From contig JABDEM010000007.1 of the NCBI GenBank assembly GCA_013287085.1, positions 1 through 55,533 on the forward strand: a stretch of DNA of 55,533 bases, read 5' to 3'. This document shows, one piece after another, positions 33,792-44,129 of the stretch. The position numbers and the translations under genes were made by a program. Numbering within the stretch: the first letter of the stretch is position 1; each line of letters opens with the position of its first letter. This DNA is from Gammaproteobacteria bacterium (GTDB lineage: Bacteria > Pseudomonadota > Gammaproteobacteria > DSM-16500). The notes below the pieces were generated by a model. That model saw nothing but the letters and a program-made list of their open reading frames with translations, was not told the origin of the DNA and ran no database searches.

Positions 33792-34337
33792 TTGAAGCAG
33801 TTTGATGGTACTACCATTCTATGCGTGCGACGCGGTAATACGGTTGTGATTGGCGGTGATGGCCAGGTAACCATGGGCCATACCGTGATGAAGTCAAATG
33901 CCCGTAAAGTACGAAGATTATATAACGATAAAGTATTAGCAGGTTTTGCTGGTGGAACCGCTGATGCGTTTACTTTATTTGAACGTTTTGAAGGTAAATT
34001 GGAAACCCATCAAGGAAATTTAATTCGAGCAGCGGTTGAGCTCGCCAAGGATTGGAGAACGGATAGGATTTTACGTAGACTGGAAGCCTTATTAGCAGTA
34101 GCCGATGGTAAATCCTCTCTCATTATCACGGGCAATGGTGATGTGATTGAACCTGAAGATGGGCTTATTGCGATTGGGTCAGGCGGACCTTATGCCAAAG
34201 CTTCAGCTCAAGCTTTATTAGAAAATACTGAATTGGATGCAGGAAAAATTGTAGAGAAATCACTAAACATTGCAGCGGCTATTTGTATTTATACCAATCG
34301 TACGCTCACTATTGAGACCTTAACATGTCAGCCTTAA
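33792..34337 (+). CDS. hslV: ATP-dependent protease subunit HslV
   Basis: Proteolytic core of HslUV, a proteasome-like threonine protease. The 181-residue protein starts at a TTG with AGGAG about eight bases upstream; MKQFDG precedes the catalytic TTILCVRRG, so six residues would be removed to expose Thr7. [15 protein letters not shown] and [22 protein letters not shown] are typical. Preceded by a heat-shock-like promoter and overlapping hslU by 13 bases. Confidence 0.96.
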   Translation: MKQFDGTTILCVRRGNTVVIGGDGQVTMGHTVMKSNARKVRRLYNDKVLAGFAGGTADAFTLFERFEGKLETHQGNLIRAAVELAKDWRTDRILRRLEALLAVADGKSSLIITGNGDVIEPEDGLIAIGSGGPYAKASAQALLENTELDAGKIVEKSLNIAAAICIYTNRTLTIETLTCQP

Positions 34338-35662
34338 CCCCTAGAGAAATTGTCAACGAATTAGATAAACATATTATTGCGCAATCTGGCGCTAAGCGCG
34401 CTGTTTCCATTGCTTTACGCAATCGATGGCGGCGTATGCAATTGCCTGCCCATTTGCGTGATGAAGTCATGCCTAAAAATATTTTAATGATAGGCCCAAC
34501 GGGCGTTGGTAAAACAGAAATTGCACGTCGAGTCGCAAAATTAGCCGATGCGCCTTTTATTAAAGTAGAGGCGACAAAATTTACGGAAGTCGGTTATGTC
34601 GGTCGCGATGTGGAATCTATTATTCGCGATTTGGTCGACATGGCAATCAAAATGTTACGCGAAAAAGAAATTGCAAAAGTTCGCGCCCAAGCAGAAACCG
34701 CTGCAGAAGAACGAATTTTAGATGCGTTATTACCTAAAGCGCGATCGAGTTTTGTAGGCGAACCTCAAGAGCCTATAAAAGAAGAGTCTGTTGCGCGCGG
34801 TGTCTTTCGCGATAAATTAAAAGACGGCCAATTAGATGATAAAGAAATTGAATTAGAAGTCACTTTATCAGGCGCAGGCATTGAAATTATGTCACCTCCT
34901 GGCATGGAAGAGATGACCAATCAATTACAAAATATGTTTCAAACGCTTGCTGCTGATCGCAAAAAAATGCGTAAACTCAAAATTTCCGAAGCCAGAAAAA
35001 TTTTACGCGATGAAGAAGCCGCAAAATTAATTGATGATGATGAATTAAAAGTTCGTGCTATTGAAAGTGTGGAACAAAATGGTATTGTTTTTATCGATGA
35101 AATAGACAAAATTGCTAAGCGATCTGAGCAAATGGGTGCTGATGTTTCAAGAGAAGGCGTACAGCGCGATTTGTTGCCTTTAATTGAAGGCTCAACCGTC
35201 TCAACCAAATTTGGCATGGTGCGTACCGATCATATTTTATTTATTGGATCCGGCGCATTTCATTTTGCAAAACCATCGGATTTAATTCCAGAATTACAAG
35301 GCCGGTTACCCATTCGCGTTGAACTACAAGCTTTAACCACAGATGATTTCGTAAAAATTTTAACAGAACCCACCGCTTCTTTGACTGAGCAATATATTGC
35401 GTTAATGCAAACCGAAGGCGTTGGAATTAAATTTGCCGAAAGCGGTGTTCGACGTATTGCAGAAATTGCTTGGCATGTAAACGAACGCACTGAAAATATT
35501 GGTGCAAGACGTTTGCACACGGTGCTTGAGCGTCTGTTAGAAGAGATTTCATTTGATGCCTCTGAATTAAAAGGCAAAGAAATTCAAATTGATGATCACT
35601 ACGTCAATAAGCATCTCGAAGCGCTGATGAAAGATGATGATTTAAGTAGGTATATTTTATGA
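34325..35662 (+). CDS. hslU: HslU ATPase (ClpY)
   Basis: AAA+ unfoldase that feeds HslV. The 445 residues carry [17 protein letters not shown] at the start, Walker [16 protein letters not shown] near 57-71, the intermediate I-domain (about 110-245), Walker [16 protein letters not shown], the sensor and arginine-finger region, and the C-terminal LSRYIL that docks in HslV. It overlaps hslV by 13 bases and rpiA by four. Confidence 0.97.
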   Translation: MSALTPREIVNELDKHIIAQSGAKRAVSIALRNRWRRMQLPAHLRDEVMPKNILMIGPTGVGKTEIARRVAKLADAPFIKVEATKFTEVGYVGRDVESIIRDLVDMAIKMLREKEIAKVRAQAETAAEERILDALLPKARSSFVGEPQEPIKEESVARGVFRDKLKDGQLDDKEIELEVTLSGAGIEIMSPPGMEEMTNQLQNMFQTLAADRKKMRKLKISEARKILRDEEAAKLIDDDELKVRAIESVEQNGIVFIDEIDKIAKRSEQMGADVSREGVQRDLLPLIEGSTVSTKFGMVRTDHILFIGSGAFHFAKPSDLIPELQGRLPIRVELQALTTDDFVKILTEPTASLTEQYIALMQTEGVGIKFAESGVRRIAEIAWHVNERTENIGARRLHTVLERLLEEISFDASELKGKEIQIDDHYVNKHLEALMKDDDLSRYIL

Positions 35663-36312
35663 TAGAAGAACTGAAAAAACAGGCAGCGCAAGCTGCGATA
35701 AAATACATTGAAACTGGCATAATAATAGGGGTCGGTTCCGGTTCTACCGTGAATTATTTTATTGAAGCCTTAAAGTCGGTCAAAGGTAAAATTGAAGGCG
35801 CTGTTGCAAGTTCTGAAGGAACTGCAGAGCGCTTAAAGCTAGCCGGCATCCCATTGCTTGATTTAAATAGCATTAATGAATTACCCCTGTATGTTGATGG
35901 CGCAGATGAAATTAATTCTGCTAAACAAATGATTAAAGGTGGGGGTGGTGCATTAACGAGAGAAAAGATTGTCGCCGCTGTTTCGAAAAAATTTATTTGC
36001 ATAGTGGATGATAAGAAAAAAGTCGAGTTATTAGGAAAATTTCCAGTGGCTATCGAAGTTATTCCAATGGCTCGAAGTTATGTGGCACGCGAAATCGTAA
36101 AATTAGGCGGAGATCCAGTCTATAGACAAGGATTTGTAACTGACAATGGCAATGTCATTATCGATGCGCATAACTTAAAATTATTAGATCCTGTTACAAT
36201 GGAAAAAACTTTGAATAATATTCCGGGTGTTATTGCTAACGGAATATTTGCACAACGCCGCGCCGATATAATAGTAATGGCGACCACAAACGGCATCAAA
36301 GAGGAGTCATAA
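35659..36312 (+). CDS. rpiA: Ribose-5-phosphate isomerase A
   Basis: Interconverts ribose 5-phosphate and ribulose 5-phosphate in the pentose phosphate pathway. The 217 residues contain [15 protein letters not shown] (about 25-39), the catalytic DGADEI (about 80-85) and [14 protein letters not shown] (about 93-106). ATGA overlap with hslU and TAATG overlap with the next gene suggest translational coupling. rpe, from the same pathway, lies nearby on the other strand. Confidence 0.96.
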   Translation: MIEELKKQAAQAAIKYIETGIIIGVGSGSTVNYFIEALKSVKGKIEGAVASSEGTAERLKLAGIPLLDLNSINELPLYVDGADEINSAKQMIKGGGGALTREKIVAAVSKKFICIVDDKKKVELLGKFPVAIEVIPMARSYVAREIVKLGGDPVYRQGFVTDNGNVIIDAHNLKLLDPVTMEKTLNNIPGVIANGIFAQRRADIIVMATTNGIKEES

Positions 36313-36659
36313 TGAAAACCTATTCAGTAAAAAAATTATTTCAAGGCCGCGCAGAATTAGAAGTCGGGCGGTTTAATACGGAAATCGAAGCGACCGATTA
36401 TACTAAACAAGAATTAGAAAAAGATGCTTTGATGAAAGTAAATGCTATTTATAGAATTTATCATTTCGATGAAGATTTAATTGCAGAGTGGGACCAAGCC
36501 AAATGGCAAAAAGAAGGCCCAGCAAAAACCAGTGACAGCTCTTCTTCATCTCAAGGTTCCGGCCAAAGATTTAGCCCTAGCCCTATACAAACCGCACCTC
36601 GCCCACCAGGCATGCCAGCGTCATCTTGGAAGAAGGATGAAGAAGATAAAGATAAATAG
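36312..36659 (+). CDS. Small unknown protein with a Ser/Pro-rich tail
   Basis: A 115-residue protein I do not recognise. Residues 1-75 look like a small alpha/beta fold (KTYSVKKLFQGRAELEVGRF, then DALMKVNAIYRIYHFDEDL). The rest is disordered: SSSSSQGSGQRFSPSPIQ and a charged KKDEEDKDK end. No signal peptide. It starts one base inside the rpiA stop, so it is translationally coupled, and ends one base from the convergent rpe stop. Confidence 0.72.
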   Translation: MKTYSVKKLFQGRAELEVGRFNTEIEATDYTKQELEKDALMKVNAIYRIYHFDEDLIAEWDQAKWQKEGPAKTSDSSSSSQGSGQRFSPSPIQTAPRPPGMPASSWKKDEEDKDK

Positions 36660-36660
36660 A

Positions 36661-37329
36661 TTAGGCGTTTTTTAACTCTTTACGCATATCACTTATAACT
36701 TTCGCATAATCTTTCTCAGAAAAAATAGCTGACCCCGCCACAAACATATCCGCCCCAGCTTTAGCAACCTCTTGAATATTATCCACTTTGATCCCGCCAT
36801 CGATAGAGAGGCGAATCTCTCTGCCGCTTTCATCAATGATTTTTCTAGCCTGTTTTAGTTTAGTGAGCGTACCAGGAATAAACTTCTGCCCGCCAAATCC
36901 AGGATTCACCGACATGATTAAAATCAAATCTAGCTTATCTAATACATGTTCAAGCGCACTTAAGGGAGTGGCTGGATTAAATACAAGCCCTGCTTTACAA
37001 CCCAATTTGCGGATTAGATCTAGGCTGCGATCAATATGATCTGAGCCTTCGGGGTGAAAAGAAATATAGGTGGCTCCGGCTTTGGCGAAATCCTCAATCA
37101 GACGGTCTACCGGGCGTGCCATTAAGTGCACATCAATAGGAGCGGTAATCCCATGCTTTCTTAAAGACTCGCAGACTAGGGGGCCAATAGTGAGATTGGG
37201 AACGTAGTGGTTATCCATGACATCGAAGTGAAGTACATCAGCGCCTGCAGAGAGAACCTCCTTCACTTCCTCTCCCAATCGGGCAAAATCTGCGGAGAGT
37301 AGTGAAGGAGCGATCAAATAAGGCTTCAT
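36661..37329 (-). CDS. rpe: Ribulose-phosphate 3-epimerase
   Basis: Interconverts ribulose 5-phosphate and xylulose 5-phosphate. The 222-residue TIM barrel has [17 protein letters not shown] at the start, [17 protein letters not shown] with metal-binding His and Asp, [12 protein letters not shown] near 140-151 and [10 protein letters not shown] with the catalytic Asp. ATG at 37329 shares a base with the fadL-like stop (TAATG); the four extra codons upstream are not needed. Downstream of and coupled to the FadL-like gene, an unusual pairing. Confidence 0.96.
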   Translation of the reverse strand: MKPYLIAPSLLSADFARLGEEVKEVLSAGADVLHFDVMDNHYVPNLTIGPLVCESLRKHGITAPIDVHLMARPVDRLIEDFAKAGATYISFHPEGSDHIDRSLDLIRKLGCKAGLVFNPATPLSALEHVLDKLDLILIMSVNPGFGGQKFIPGTLTKLKQARKIIDESGREIRLSIDGGIKVDNIQEVAKAGADMFVAGSAIFSEKDYAKVISDMRKELKNA

Positions 37330-38630
37330 TAAACATCCCAAACCAATTGCATACCAATGAGGTCAATGTTGGTATGGGTGCGACCAGTGGTTGTTGCAAA
37401 CGTTACTGGGTTAACTTGATTAATTGAAACAGCACTTGTAAAGACATGGCCATATAACATATCCACTTTTACGGATTTAGTCATTTGGATACGCGCACCA
37501 ATTTGAATACCGTATTTAGGGCCGTCCGGGAAGTTTATATCACGGTCTTGGTTATTGGTTGGTGTGGGTAAATATTTAAAGTTAGCGCGTAACATGATTT
37601 TATCGTTAATCTTGTAATGGGTTCCAATGCCATAGTCCACCGTATTGTGCATGTTTTGCGGTAAGTTGACATTAATTAAAGTGGAACCTGTTAAAGTTGG
37701 TTGAATGTAATTTTGAGCATTATAGTTTTTCAAAACAGCCCATTGGTCATAAGCAATGGTTCCCATGACCGCCCAGCACGGAGTAATGTCGCGGTAGGCA
37801 CTAAAAGTGGTAACAGGAGGTAAAGTAATGTTGAGTGAAAATAAATTGGATTCAAGAATACTAAAATTATTAGCACCAGGACCCGTATTGAAAGCAAAAT
37901 CGCTATGACCGCCTAAGTGATGGACTAACTTAGATCTATAATCTAAACCAAAGCGGGTACATTCATCGGGTCGGAATAATAAACCTGCTTGCCAACCGTA
38001 AGCCCAGCTCCCTGCTGAAAATCTAGAAAAAGAGTCATAAGGCGTGGCGGGTTCTGTTCTTGCATTGGATCTGCTTTCTGCAGAAAGATAATGGAATTGT
38101 GGACCAAGACCCACAGACCATTTATCCGTAAATCGCCAAGCAATATTAGGATTAATATCTAAAGATTTGACATAAACTCTAGTTAAATCATAACGAACAA
38201 TAGATTGCGTACCATAATCTTCCACAAAGCCCCAAGCAGGTACAATACTAATACCTGCTGCCCAGCATTTGTTAAATGGGAAAGTATAATGTATGCCTGC
38301 AATAGTGGAATCAGAATGAGAGCTTGCGTTACCAGATGAGCTATAACCGAAACCCGGAACTGTTGTACTAGGCGCTGTTGTGCTTCCAGTAAACTTAACC
38401 GGCGCATACACATTAATGCCCGATAAAACTAATTGTTGAGGGAGATATACGTCACCAGCAGGGTTGTACCAGTTAGTGCCTGCATCTTCGACTACGGCGG
38501 CTTCGCCGGAATCAGCTAAGATAGACGCACTTTGAAATTCCATTTTATAACCAGCAGCGTTAGCTTGAGTGGATAAGGCAGCGGCTAATCCAATTGCGCT
38601 TAAGCCTAATAATTTATTCACTTTCTTCAT
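37329..38630 (-). CDS. OmpP1/FadL-family outer-membrane transporter
   Basis: A 433-residue outer-membrane barrel for uptake of long-chain fatty acids or other hydrophobic molecules. Signal peptide ends TQANA at about residue 25; the mature part begins [20 protein letters not shown], and WYNPAG follows, both as in FadL hatch domains. The final strand ends in [10 protein letters not shown]. Substrate not determined. First gene of a unit with rpe; a strong ribosome-binding site (GGAGGATG) precedes the start. Confidence 0.9.
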   Translation of the reverse strand: MKKVNKLLGLSAIGLAAALSTQANAAGYKMEFQSASILADSGEAAVVEDAGTNWYNPAGDVYLPQQLVLSGINVYAPVKFTGSTTAPSTTVPGFGYSSSGNASSHSDSTIAGIHYTFPFNKCWAAGISIVPAWGFVEDYGTQSIVRYDLTRVYVKSLDINPNIAWRFTDKWSVGLGPQFHYLSAESRSNARTEPATPYDSFSRFSAGSWAYGWQAGLLFRPDECTRFGLDYRSKLVHHLGGHSDFAFNTGPGANNFSILESNLFSLNITLPPVTTFSAYRDITPCWAVMGTIAYDQWAVLKNYNAQNYIQPTLTGSTLINVNLPQNMHNTVDYGIGTHYKINDKIMLRANFKYLPTPTNNQDRDINFPDGPKYGIQIGARIQMTKSVKVDMLYGHVFTSAVSINQVNPVTFATTTGRTHTNIDLIGMQLVWDV

Positions 38631-38659
38631 TTTTGAGCATCCTCCATGACGGACTAGGG

Positions 38660-40588
38660 TTATTCCATTGCCTTTTGAGCAGTTCGTTCACGCCAGTTTA
38701 CCAGAAATTGTGTAAAAGCGTTAGTTTCTAGCGGTTTACTAAAATAATATCCTTGAATGTAATCACAACCCTTACCTATAAGGAAGTCTAATTGTTCCTC
38801 TGTCTCAACTCCCTCAGCTAAAGTGCTTACTTTCAACTCTTTTGCCATCGCAATAATAGCGGAAACAATGGTAATGCTATCATTACTGGCTGGAATATCC
38901 CGAATAAAAGATTGGTCAATTTTTAATTTATCGATAGCAAATCGTTTAAGATAGCTCAAGCCTGAATAGCCGGTTCCAAAGTCATCGACGGCTAGCCTTA
39001 AGCCAATATTTTTAAATTCTTTGATAACGTGAATAACTGACTCCTCCAATATGGCTGTTTCAGTGAGTTCTAATTCAAGGTATTGACGATCAAAGTTAGT
39101 TTTTTGCAAAATATTTTCAATGATTCCAATCAGATTTTTTTGATGTAATTGTTTGCCTGAGACATTAACGGCGACTCTAATCATATAACCCATCTCATGC
39201 CAGCGTTTGGTTTGTCTACAGGCTTCTTCTATAATCCATTCCCCAATCGGAATAATTAAACCGGTTTCCTCTGCTATGGGAATAAAGCTCATGGGGGGAA
39301 TAAAACCATGCACTGGATGTATCCAGCGTAATAGAGCTTCCATGCCAGAAATTTGTCGAGTTTTTAAATCAATTAGAGGTTGATAATAAAGTTGTAGTTG
39401 ATTATTTTTTAGTGCTGAATGTAAATCATTTTCCAGCTCTAATTGTTTAGGCATTTGGGCATTAATTTCAGCGGTATAAAATTCTAAATGATTCCCACCA
39501 TATTGTTTTGCGCGCAACATAGCAGCGTCAGCATTGCTCAATAAAGTGGCTGTATCATTTCCATCTTTTTTAAAGAAACTTACTCCTACGCTTGCCGTGA
39601 TTTTGATTTCTTGAGTTTCTAAAAAAATAGGTTCGTCTAGTACAGAAAAAAGAATTCTAATTTTTTCTTCGGCTTCATCTAATTTAATGGGCGCAATAAT
39701 AATGTTAAAAGTATCAGAACGCGAAATAGAAATAATATAGTCCGTCGCTTCTTTCAAACGAGTAGCAACGGTTTGCATGATGGCATTGCCTGCTTGATGA
39801 CCTAAGCTGTCATTAATAATTTCCATTCTATTTAGCGAAAAGCACACTAAGGCAAAAGTATCTTCTGTGTTTTTCACTGTATCAATAGCCGATTCAATAA
39901 ATTGCGGTAGTAAACGTTGGTTAGGTAAATCCGTCAAAATATCGTGATTGGCTTGATAGCTCACTAAAGTATTTTCTAATTTTAATTTAAGAGAGTCTTT
40001 AAACCATTTAGTGCTGCGATGATTGGCGCCAAACATAAAGATGATATAAATCGTAATATAGGTACCAATTAAACTATAGAAAATTCCACCTTTGCCAAAA
40101 CACCAGGCAATCAGTGGCAGCAACATAATACTTAAAGTGGTGACGCATAAACGAAATTGTCCTATCGTTCCAGTCGCATACCCTGTAGTAATAAGAAAAA
40201 GCGCTACCAAAGCTGAAAATTGTCGCATCACATCATAGGGCATGAGTAATACTATGGGCACCCAAGAGAGAGCGCAGCCACACATCACTAAAGAATAACT
40301 ATGTTCCCAAACAGCAATATTAATCTTATTTTTGTTTTTAACATAAAAAAAGTAAAGCCCCGTCAGTAATACCAACATAAGATTAATAGAAATATACCAG
40401 CTGACTAAAGGCTTAATGGGAGAGTAACCGTAAAAATCTAAAAAAACAGCGGTCGTTGCAGCTAGACCGCTGACGGTTCCTGGCAAGCAACCTTGATAAA
40501 GATGTTCTATCAATTCTGATCGGACTTGCTTGCCAATCTGATCTCTCTCTTCCTGAGAGATTTGTTTTTGATTTACCGCTATATCCAT
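38660..40588 (-). CDS. Membrane-bound degenerate GGDEF - EAL protein (probable c-di-GMP phosphodiesterase)
   Basis: A 642-residue signalling protein. An N-terminal membrane region of about six to seven segments (about 40-190) may sense a signal. The GGDEF domain (about 215-370) has RSDTF where GGDEF should be, so cyclase activity is unlikely. The EAL domain (about 385-635) keeps EALLRW, VNVSGKQ, LELTETA, DDFGTGYS, KIDQSFI and AEGVET, so it should hydrolyse c-di-GMP. ATG at 40588 has AAGGAAG upstream and lies four bases after the decarboxylase-GNAT stop, so the two are one operon. The open frame runs further up, but only inside the previous gene. Confidence 0.9.
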   Translation of the reverse strand: MDIAVNQKQISQEERDQIGKQVRSELIEHLYQGCLPGTVSGLAATTAVFLDFYGYSPIKPLVSWYISINLMLVLLTGLYFFYVKNKNKINIAVWEHSYSLVMCGCALSWVPIVLLMPYDVMRQFSALVALFLITTGYATGTIGQFRLCVTTLSIMLLPLIAWCFGKGGIFYSLIGTYITIYIIFMFGANHRSTKWFKDSLKLKLENTLVSYQANHDILTDLPNQRLLPQFIESAIDTVKNTEDTFALVCFSLNRMEIINDSLGHQAGNAIMQTVATRLKEATDYIISISRSDTFNIIIAPIKLDEAEEKIRILFSVLDEPIFLETQEIKITASVGVSFFKKDGNDTATLLSNADAAMLRAKQYGGNHLEFYTAEINAQMPKQLELENDLHSALKNNQLQLYYQPLIDLKTRQISGMEALLRWIHPVHGFIPPMSFIPIAEETGLIIPIGEWIIEEACRQTKRWHEMGYMIRVAVNVSGKQLHQKNLIGIIENILQKTNFDRQYLELELTETAILEESVIHVIKEFKNIGLRLAVDDFGTGYSGLSYLKRFAIDKLKIDQSFIRDIPASNDSITIVSAIIAMAKELKVSTLAEGVETEEQLDFLIGKGCDYIQGYYFSKPLETNAFTQFLVNWRERTAQKAME

Positions 40589-40592
40589 AATA

Positions 40593-42680
40593 TTACTTCC
40601 TTGTGTAGCAATGCTCCAATGCATCCATGTTAATTCCAGGTCGGATAGCTGCAATATACGCTGCTGCCGCTCCCTTCAGGCCTTTAAAAGGGACTGAATC
40701 TTTTCCCATTTTAAAATCATCATACGTAATTTTATTACATAATTCGATGACTTTAAATTGATGGGTCACGTTTTCGCTAATGGAATTGGTAAACTCAGCA
40801 TAAGCAAATTCAAATCCTTTTTGCGCAGCGAGTTTAATGCATTCCATATCCATCGTAGTAGACAGTCCTTGGCCGCGATAATCAGGATCAACTAGAGCAA
40901 TCCAAAGATGCGCTATTTTTCCTTTTAAAAATTTTCTTCCTTCAATAAAAGGTCTTGAGAGCTCATCCAACAATGAAATAATGGGCTTCATTTTTGGATA
41001 TTTTTCTTCAGTAGCAGTAAAAGGATCAGCCATATCTTCAGCAATGACTGCAGCAATGACTTTATCTTTTTTATCGACCACTACCATGCTCATTTCATCT
41101 TTAATCGCTTTTTGAACGACCTCAGTTGCATAAGGTCTATATTCATCATAGTTAATATTAAGATGTTTAGTGATGGGTTCACTATCACAAAATATCTTAA
41201 TAAAAAGATCAACCGTGGATTTTGCATGTTCTTTACTTAAGGCAACGATACGATATTCTGAGCGTACAGTGTTCATAGCTTTCTCCTTATCAAGTTTTAA
41301 ATCCTTAATGAATTGATCGACTAACTCTTTTGTGACGTTGGTTAATACACAAATGGTTGCTCTGTCACCTGTTAACATCAGTTGGTATTTTTTAGCAAGA
41401 TCTAGCGAGGGTCTTGGAAACATCACGTTAAAGTGATAGGGATAATAAACTTTTTCCCGGCCATATAATTTCACTAATTGTTCATATAAATATTTTGCGA
41501 CACGGATATTTTCTTCCACCATGGCTTTTAATTTGTCATTATTGGCATGCAAACCCAAGGTGTAAAGCGCGTTATAAAGCATTAAGACGTTTAATCCTGA
41601 GCGGGAGCCAGTAATGGTAACGTCCAAGATGTTTCCCACATATTCAACGCTGCGTTCACTTTTTTCAAAAGCTTTATCAAAAAAATCTTTCTTAGCCAAA
41701 ATGATACCGCAAGGTTGTGATAATCCCGGATATTTGTGCGCAGAGACCGCCAAGGTATTGACACCGAGGGCATCAAAATAATTAGCTACTTCACCAAAAG
41801 GTTTGATTATCGGCAATACAAATCCAGTTAATGCGCCATCCATGTGAATGGTGTAACGGGGTTTAGGATTAAACTCCTCTAATATTTTTTTAATACCGGG
41901 GACATCATCAATGGCTCCTGTAATGGTTGTGCCAATGTTTGCAATGACGATGACTGAGCTATAAGGATGCGAGCCCATATGCAATAAAATTTCTTTTTTT
42001 AAGCTGTTTAAGTCAATAGACCCATCATCATTAGGAAGGACGGGTCGAATATTTAAATGTAAAATTTCAGCAATTTTCGGAATAGAATAATGGGTATGAC
42101 CTTTTGAGAAAAAAACAGTAGGGGTTATTAATTGCTGTACAATATCCTTATTAGCATTCATTGCATTTCTCAAATCAATAATTTTTTGTAAGTGAGCTGC
42201 GCGATTGGGGAAATCATTTAAAGGAATTTTAGTTAAACCCGCCGTTAAGCTTTGTTCTTCTTTGGTTTGTAATTTAATGGCGTTATCGTATTTAATGAGT
42301 GTTTCTACTTCGCAGGTAATTAGATAGCGTTTGGACCACCAGAGACTGGCAAAATTACCTTCGGTTCCACCGGTTGTCACATAGCCTTTCATTTCACCGG
42401 GTTTAAGACCATAAAATTTTTCTAAGATCTTAATAATTTTCCGCTCGTGTTTTTTGACTTCCATGAGAGAGGTTTCAGAATCGTGAAAAGGGTCCCCTAC
42501 ATTATTGAGCAAGACGTTGGCGAGGGTTTCTGGTTTGATGCCGAGGATTTCATTATCGACCACACCTAGATAGGTCAATAATGATACAGGATAGCCTAAT
42601 TTGTTACGAGCTAGCTCATTAATATGGTCTAGCAGTTCTTTAAATTCCTTTTGGCGTTCGTCGAGTTCCTTACTTTGCAT
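40593..42680 (-). CDS. Fusion of a PLP-dependent (histidine-type) decarboxylase and a GNAT acetyltransferase
   Basis: A 695-residue two-domain protein. Residues 1 to about 465 are a group II PLP decarboxylase most like bacterial histidine decarboxylase: GYVTTGGTEGNF (99-110), GHTHYSIPKI, ANIGTTITGAIDDV (about 247-260), the cofactor Asp in HMDGAL (about 279-284), and the PLP lysine in SAHKYPG (Lys316). Compared with the Morganella enzyme there are some 55-60 extra residues between GGTEGN and GHTHYS. Residues about 475-690 form a GNAT domain, with the acetyl-CoA loop YRGQG at 601-605. Together they could make an amine and then acetylate it; the substrate is not proved. At the junction the DNA has AAGGAG, six bases and an in-frame ATG (41276), so the second domain may also be made alone. 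Operon with the GGDEF/EAL gene. Confidence 0.88.
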   Translation of the reverse strand: MQSKELDERQKEFKELLDHINELARNKLGYPVSLLTYLGVVDNEILGIKPETLANVLLNNVGDPFHDSETSLMEVKKHERKIIKILEKFYGLKPGEMKGYVTTGGTEGNFASLWWSKRYLITCEVETLIKYDNAIKLQTKEEQSLTAGLTKIPLNDFPNRAAHLQKIIDLRNAMNANKDIVQQLITPTVFFSKGHTHYSIPKIAEILHLNIRPVLPNDDGSIDLNSLKKEILLHMGSHPYSSVIVIANIGTTITGAIDDVPGIKKILEEFNPKPRYTIHMDGALTGFVLPIIKPFGEVANYFDALGVNTLAVSAHKYPGLSQPCGIILAKKDFFDKAFEKSERSVEYVGNILDVTITGSRSGLNVLMLYNALYTLGLHANNDKLKAMVEENIRVAKYLYEQLVKLYGREKVYYPYHFNVMFPRPSLDLAKKYQLMLTGDRATICVLTNVTKELVDQFIKDLKLDKEKAMNTVRSEYRIVALSKEHAKSTVDLFIKIFCDSEPITKHLNINYDEYRPYATEVVQKAIKDEMSMVVVDKKDKVIAAVIAEDMADPFTATEEKYPKMKPIISLLDELSRPFIEGRKFLKGKIAHLWIALVDPDYRGQGLSTTMDMECIKLAAQKGFEFAYAEFTNSISENVTHQFKVIELCNKITYDDFKMGKDSVPFKGLKGAAAAYIAAIRPGINMDALEHCYTRK
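41274..41288 (-). promoter_or_regulatory. Internal ribosome-binding site and start at the decarboxylase/GNAT junction
   Basis: On the minus strand AAGGAG (41288-41283), six bases, ATG (41276-41274), in frame at Met469. It lies at the border of the two domains and would yield a 227-residue stand-alone acetyltransferase ending at 40593. Confidence 0.6.
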
Positions 42681-42761
42681 AGTAAAACCCGTAAACCAGT
42701 GGTTAATCTCTGAACTATTATTATATACTTAATATATGGGTTCGTGTAGCAAGGAGGATAT

Positions 42762-44093
42762 ATGCAATTCGACAGTAAACCCCTTTCAAAGCTCGCGCAT
42801 TATGATGATTTAACATTGTTACCCAATCGTATTTTATTTAATGAAATCTTGAACAAAGGCATTAGCCAAGCTAAAAGACACAACAAAATCTTAGCTATCT
42901 TAGTGATTGATATAGATTTTCTTAAAGAAAGTCATGTGGCCTTAGGCAAAGAAGTGCTAGACAAGGTCATTAAAGACACATCTCAGCGCTTAACGGCCAG
43001 TTTACGCACAGAAGATATTTTGGCGCGGTTAGAAGGGGATCAATTTATTGTCTTATTGAATGACATCGCTAAAGCAAAATTTGCAAGTTCCGTCGCTGAA
43101 AAATTACTCCACGCTTTTGCAGATCCTATTAAAGCGGATTCACAAGAATTTTTTATTAAACCGAGTATTGGTATTAGTGTTTATCCGAATGATGGACATT
43201 CCTTAGAAGATTTATTAAAAAATGCTGATGCAGCGCTTTTTAAAGCGAAACAAGCAGGCGGAAATATTTATCAGTTTTATGGCAAAGAAATTGAAAGTGA
43301 AGCCCGGGAATATATTCAATTAGAAACCTCTTTACGTAAAGCCATAAAAAATAATGAATTGGCTCTTTATTATCAGCCTAAAACCCATCTTAAAAATGGC
43401 AATATAACAGGCGTTGAAGCGTTAATGCGTTGGGAGCATCCGGAATTAGGCATTATCCAACCCGGGAAATTTATTCCGATTGCAGAAGATTCCGGTATGA
43501 TCATGGAAATTGGTGAATGGGCTTTGCGCACCGCTTGTCGTGATAATAAGCATTGGCAAGATGAAGGGTATGAACATTTTACCGTGGCTGTAAATATTTC
43601 AGCTAAACAATTTTATCATCCTGAAATTACTCAAGTGATAGAAAAAGTATTAAAAGAAACGGGATTAAATCCGCAATATTTAGAATTAGAACTGCCAGAA
43701 TCTACGGTGATGGATAATATAGAATCGGCGACGAATATTTTGCGTGAATTAAAATCGACCGGCATACAATTGTCTATCGATCATTTTGGCATAGGCAATA
43801 CCTCCATTAGCCATCTGAAACAATTCCCTGTGAGTACGGTGAAAATTGACAAGAGTTTTATAAAAGGGGTTCCCAATAATCCTGACGATGTAGCTATTAC
43901 TAATGCTTTAATTGGCTTAGTCCATAATTTAGGCTTAGAAGCCGTAGCCGAAGGGGTTGAAACCGGGGAACAAGTACAATATTTAGTAAGCCAACACTGC
44001 GACATCGTCCAGGGCTATTTCTTAAGTCTCCCACTTCCGGCTGATAAAATTGTCCTTCAGTTCAAGAAATTGATGGATAAGGTCTTAATATAG
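42762..44093 (+). CDS. Cytoplasmic degenerate GGDEF - EAL protein
   Basis: A 443-residue soluble protein with no sensor or membrane part: GGDEF domain at about 12-165 and EAL domain at about 180-435. The GGDEF motif reads EGDQF (in ARLEGDQFIVLL), so cyclase activity is doubtful. The EAL domain has EALMRW, VNISAKQ, LELPES, KIDKSFI and AEGVET, but DDFGTGYS has become DHFGIGNT, losing one metal-binding Asp. It may be weak, inactive or a c-di-GMP receptor. AAGGAGGATAT precedes the ATG. Divergent from the decarboxylase-GNAT operon, sharing an 81-base promoter region. Confidence 0.9.
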   Translation: MQFDSKPLSKLAHYDDLTLLPNRILFNEILNKGISQAKRHNKILAILVIDIDFLKESHVALGKEVLDKVIKDTSQRLTASLRTEDILARLEGDQFIVLLNDIAKAKFASSVAEKLLHAFADPIKADSQEFFIKPSIGISVYPNDGHSLEDLLKNADAALFKAKQAGGNIYQFYGKEIESEAREYIQLETSLRKAIKNNELALYYQPKTHLKNGNITGVEALMRWEHPELGIIQPGKFIPIAEDSGMIMEIGEWALRTACRDNKHWQDEGYEHFTVAVNISAKQFYHPEITQVIEKVLKETGLNPQYLELELPESTVMDNIESATNILRELKSTGIQLSIDHFGIGNTSISHLKQFPVSTVKIDKSFIKGVPNNPDDVAITNALIGLVHNLGLEAVAEGVETGEQVQYLVSQHCDIVQGYFLSLPLPADKIVLQFKKLMDKVLI

Positions 44094-44129
44094 CCTATAA
44101 TTCCTTGGCTTATATTGCGAGGAATGACT

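Noticed and set aside
42700..42745. PmrA-like CTTAAT in the divergent region of the decarboxylase and GGDEF/EAL genes
   Set aside because: Only one half-site is present; the partner position reads ATTATT and fits poorly.
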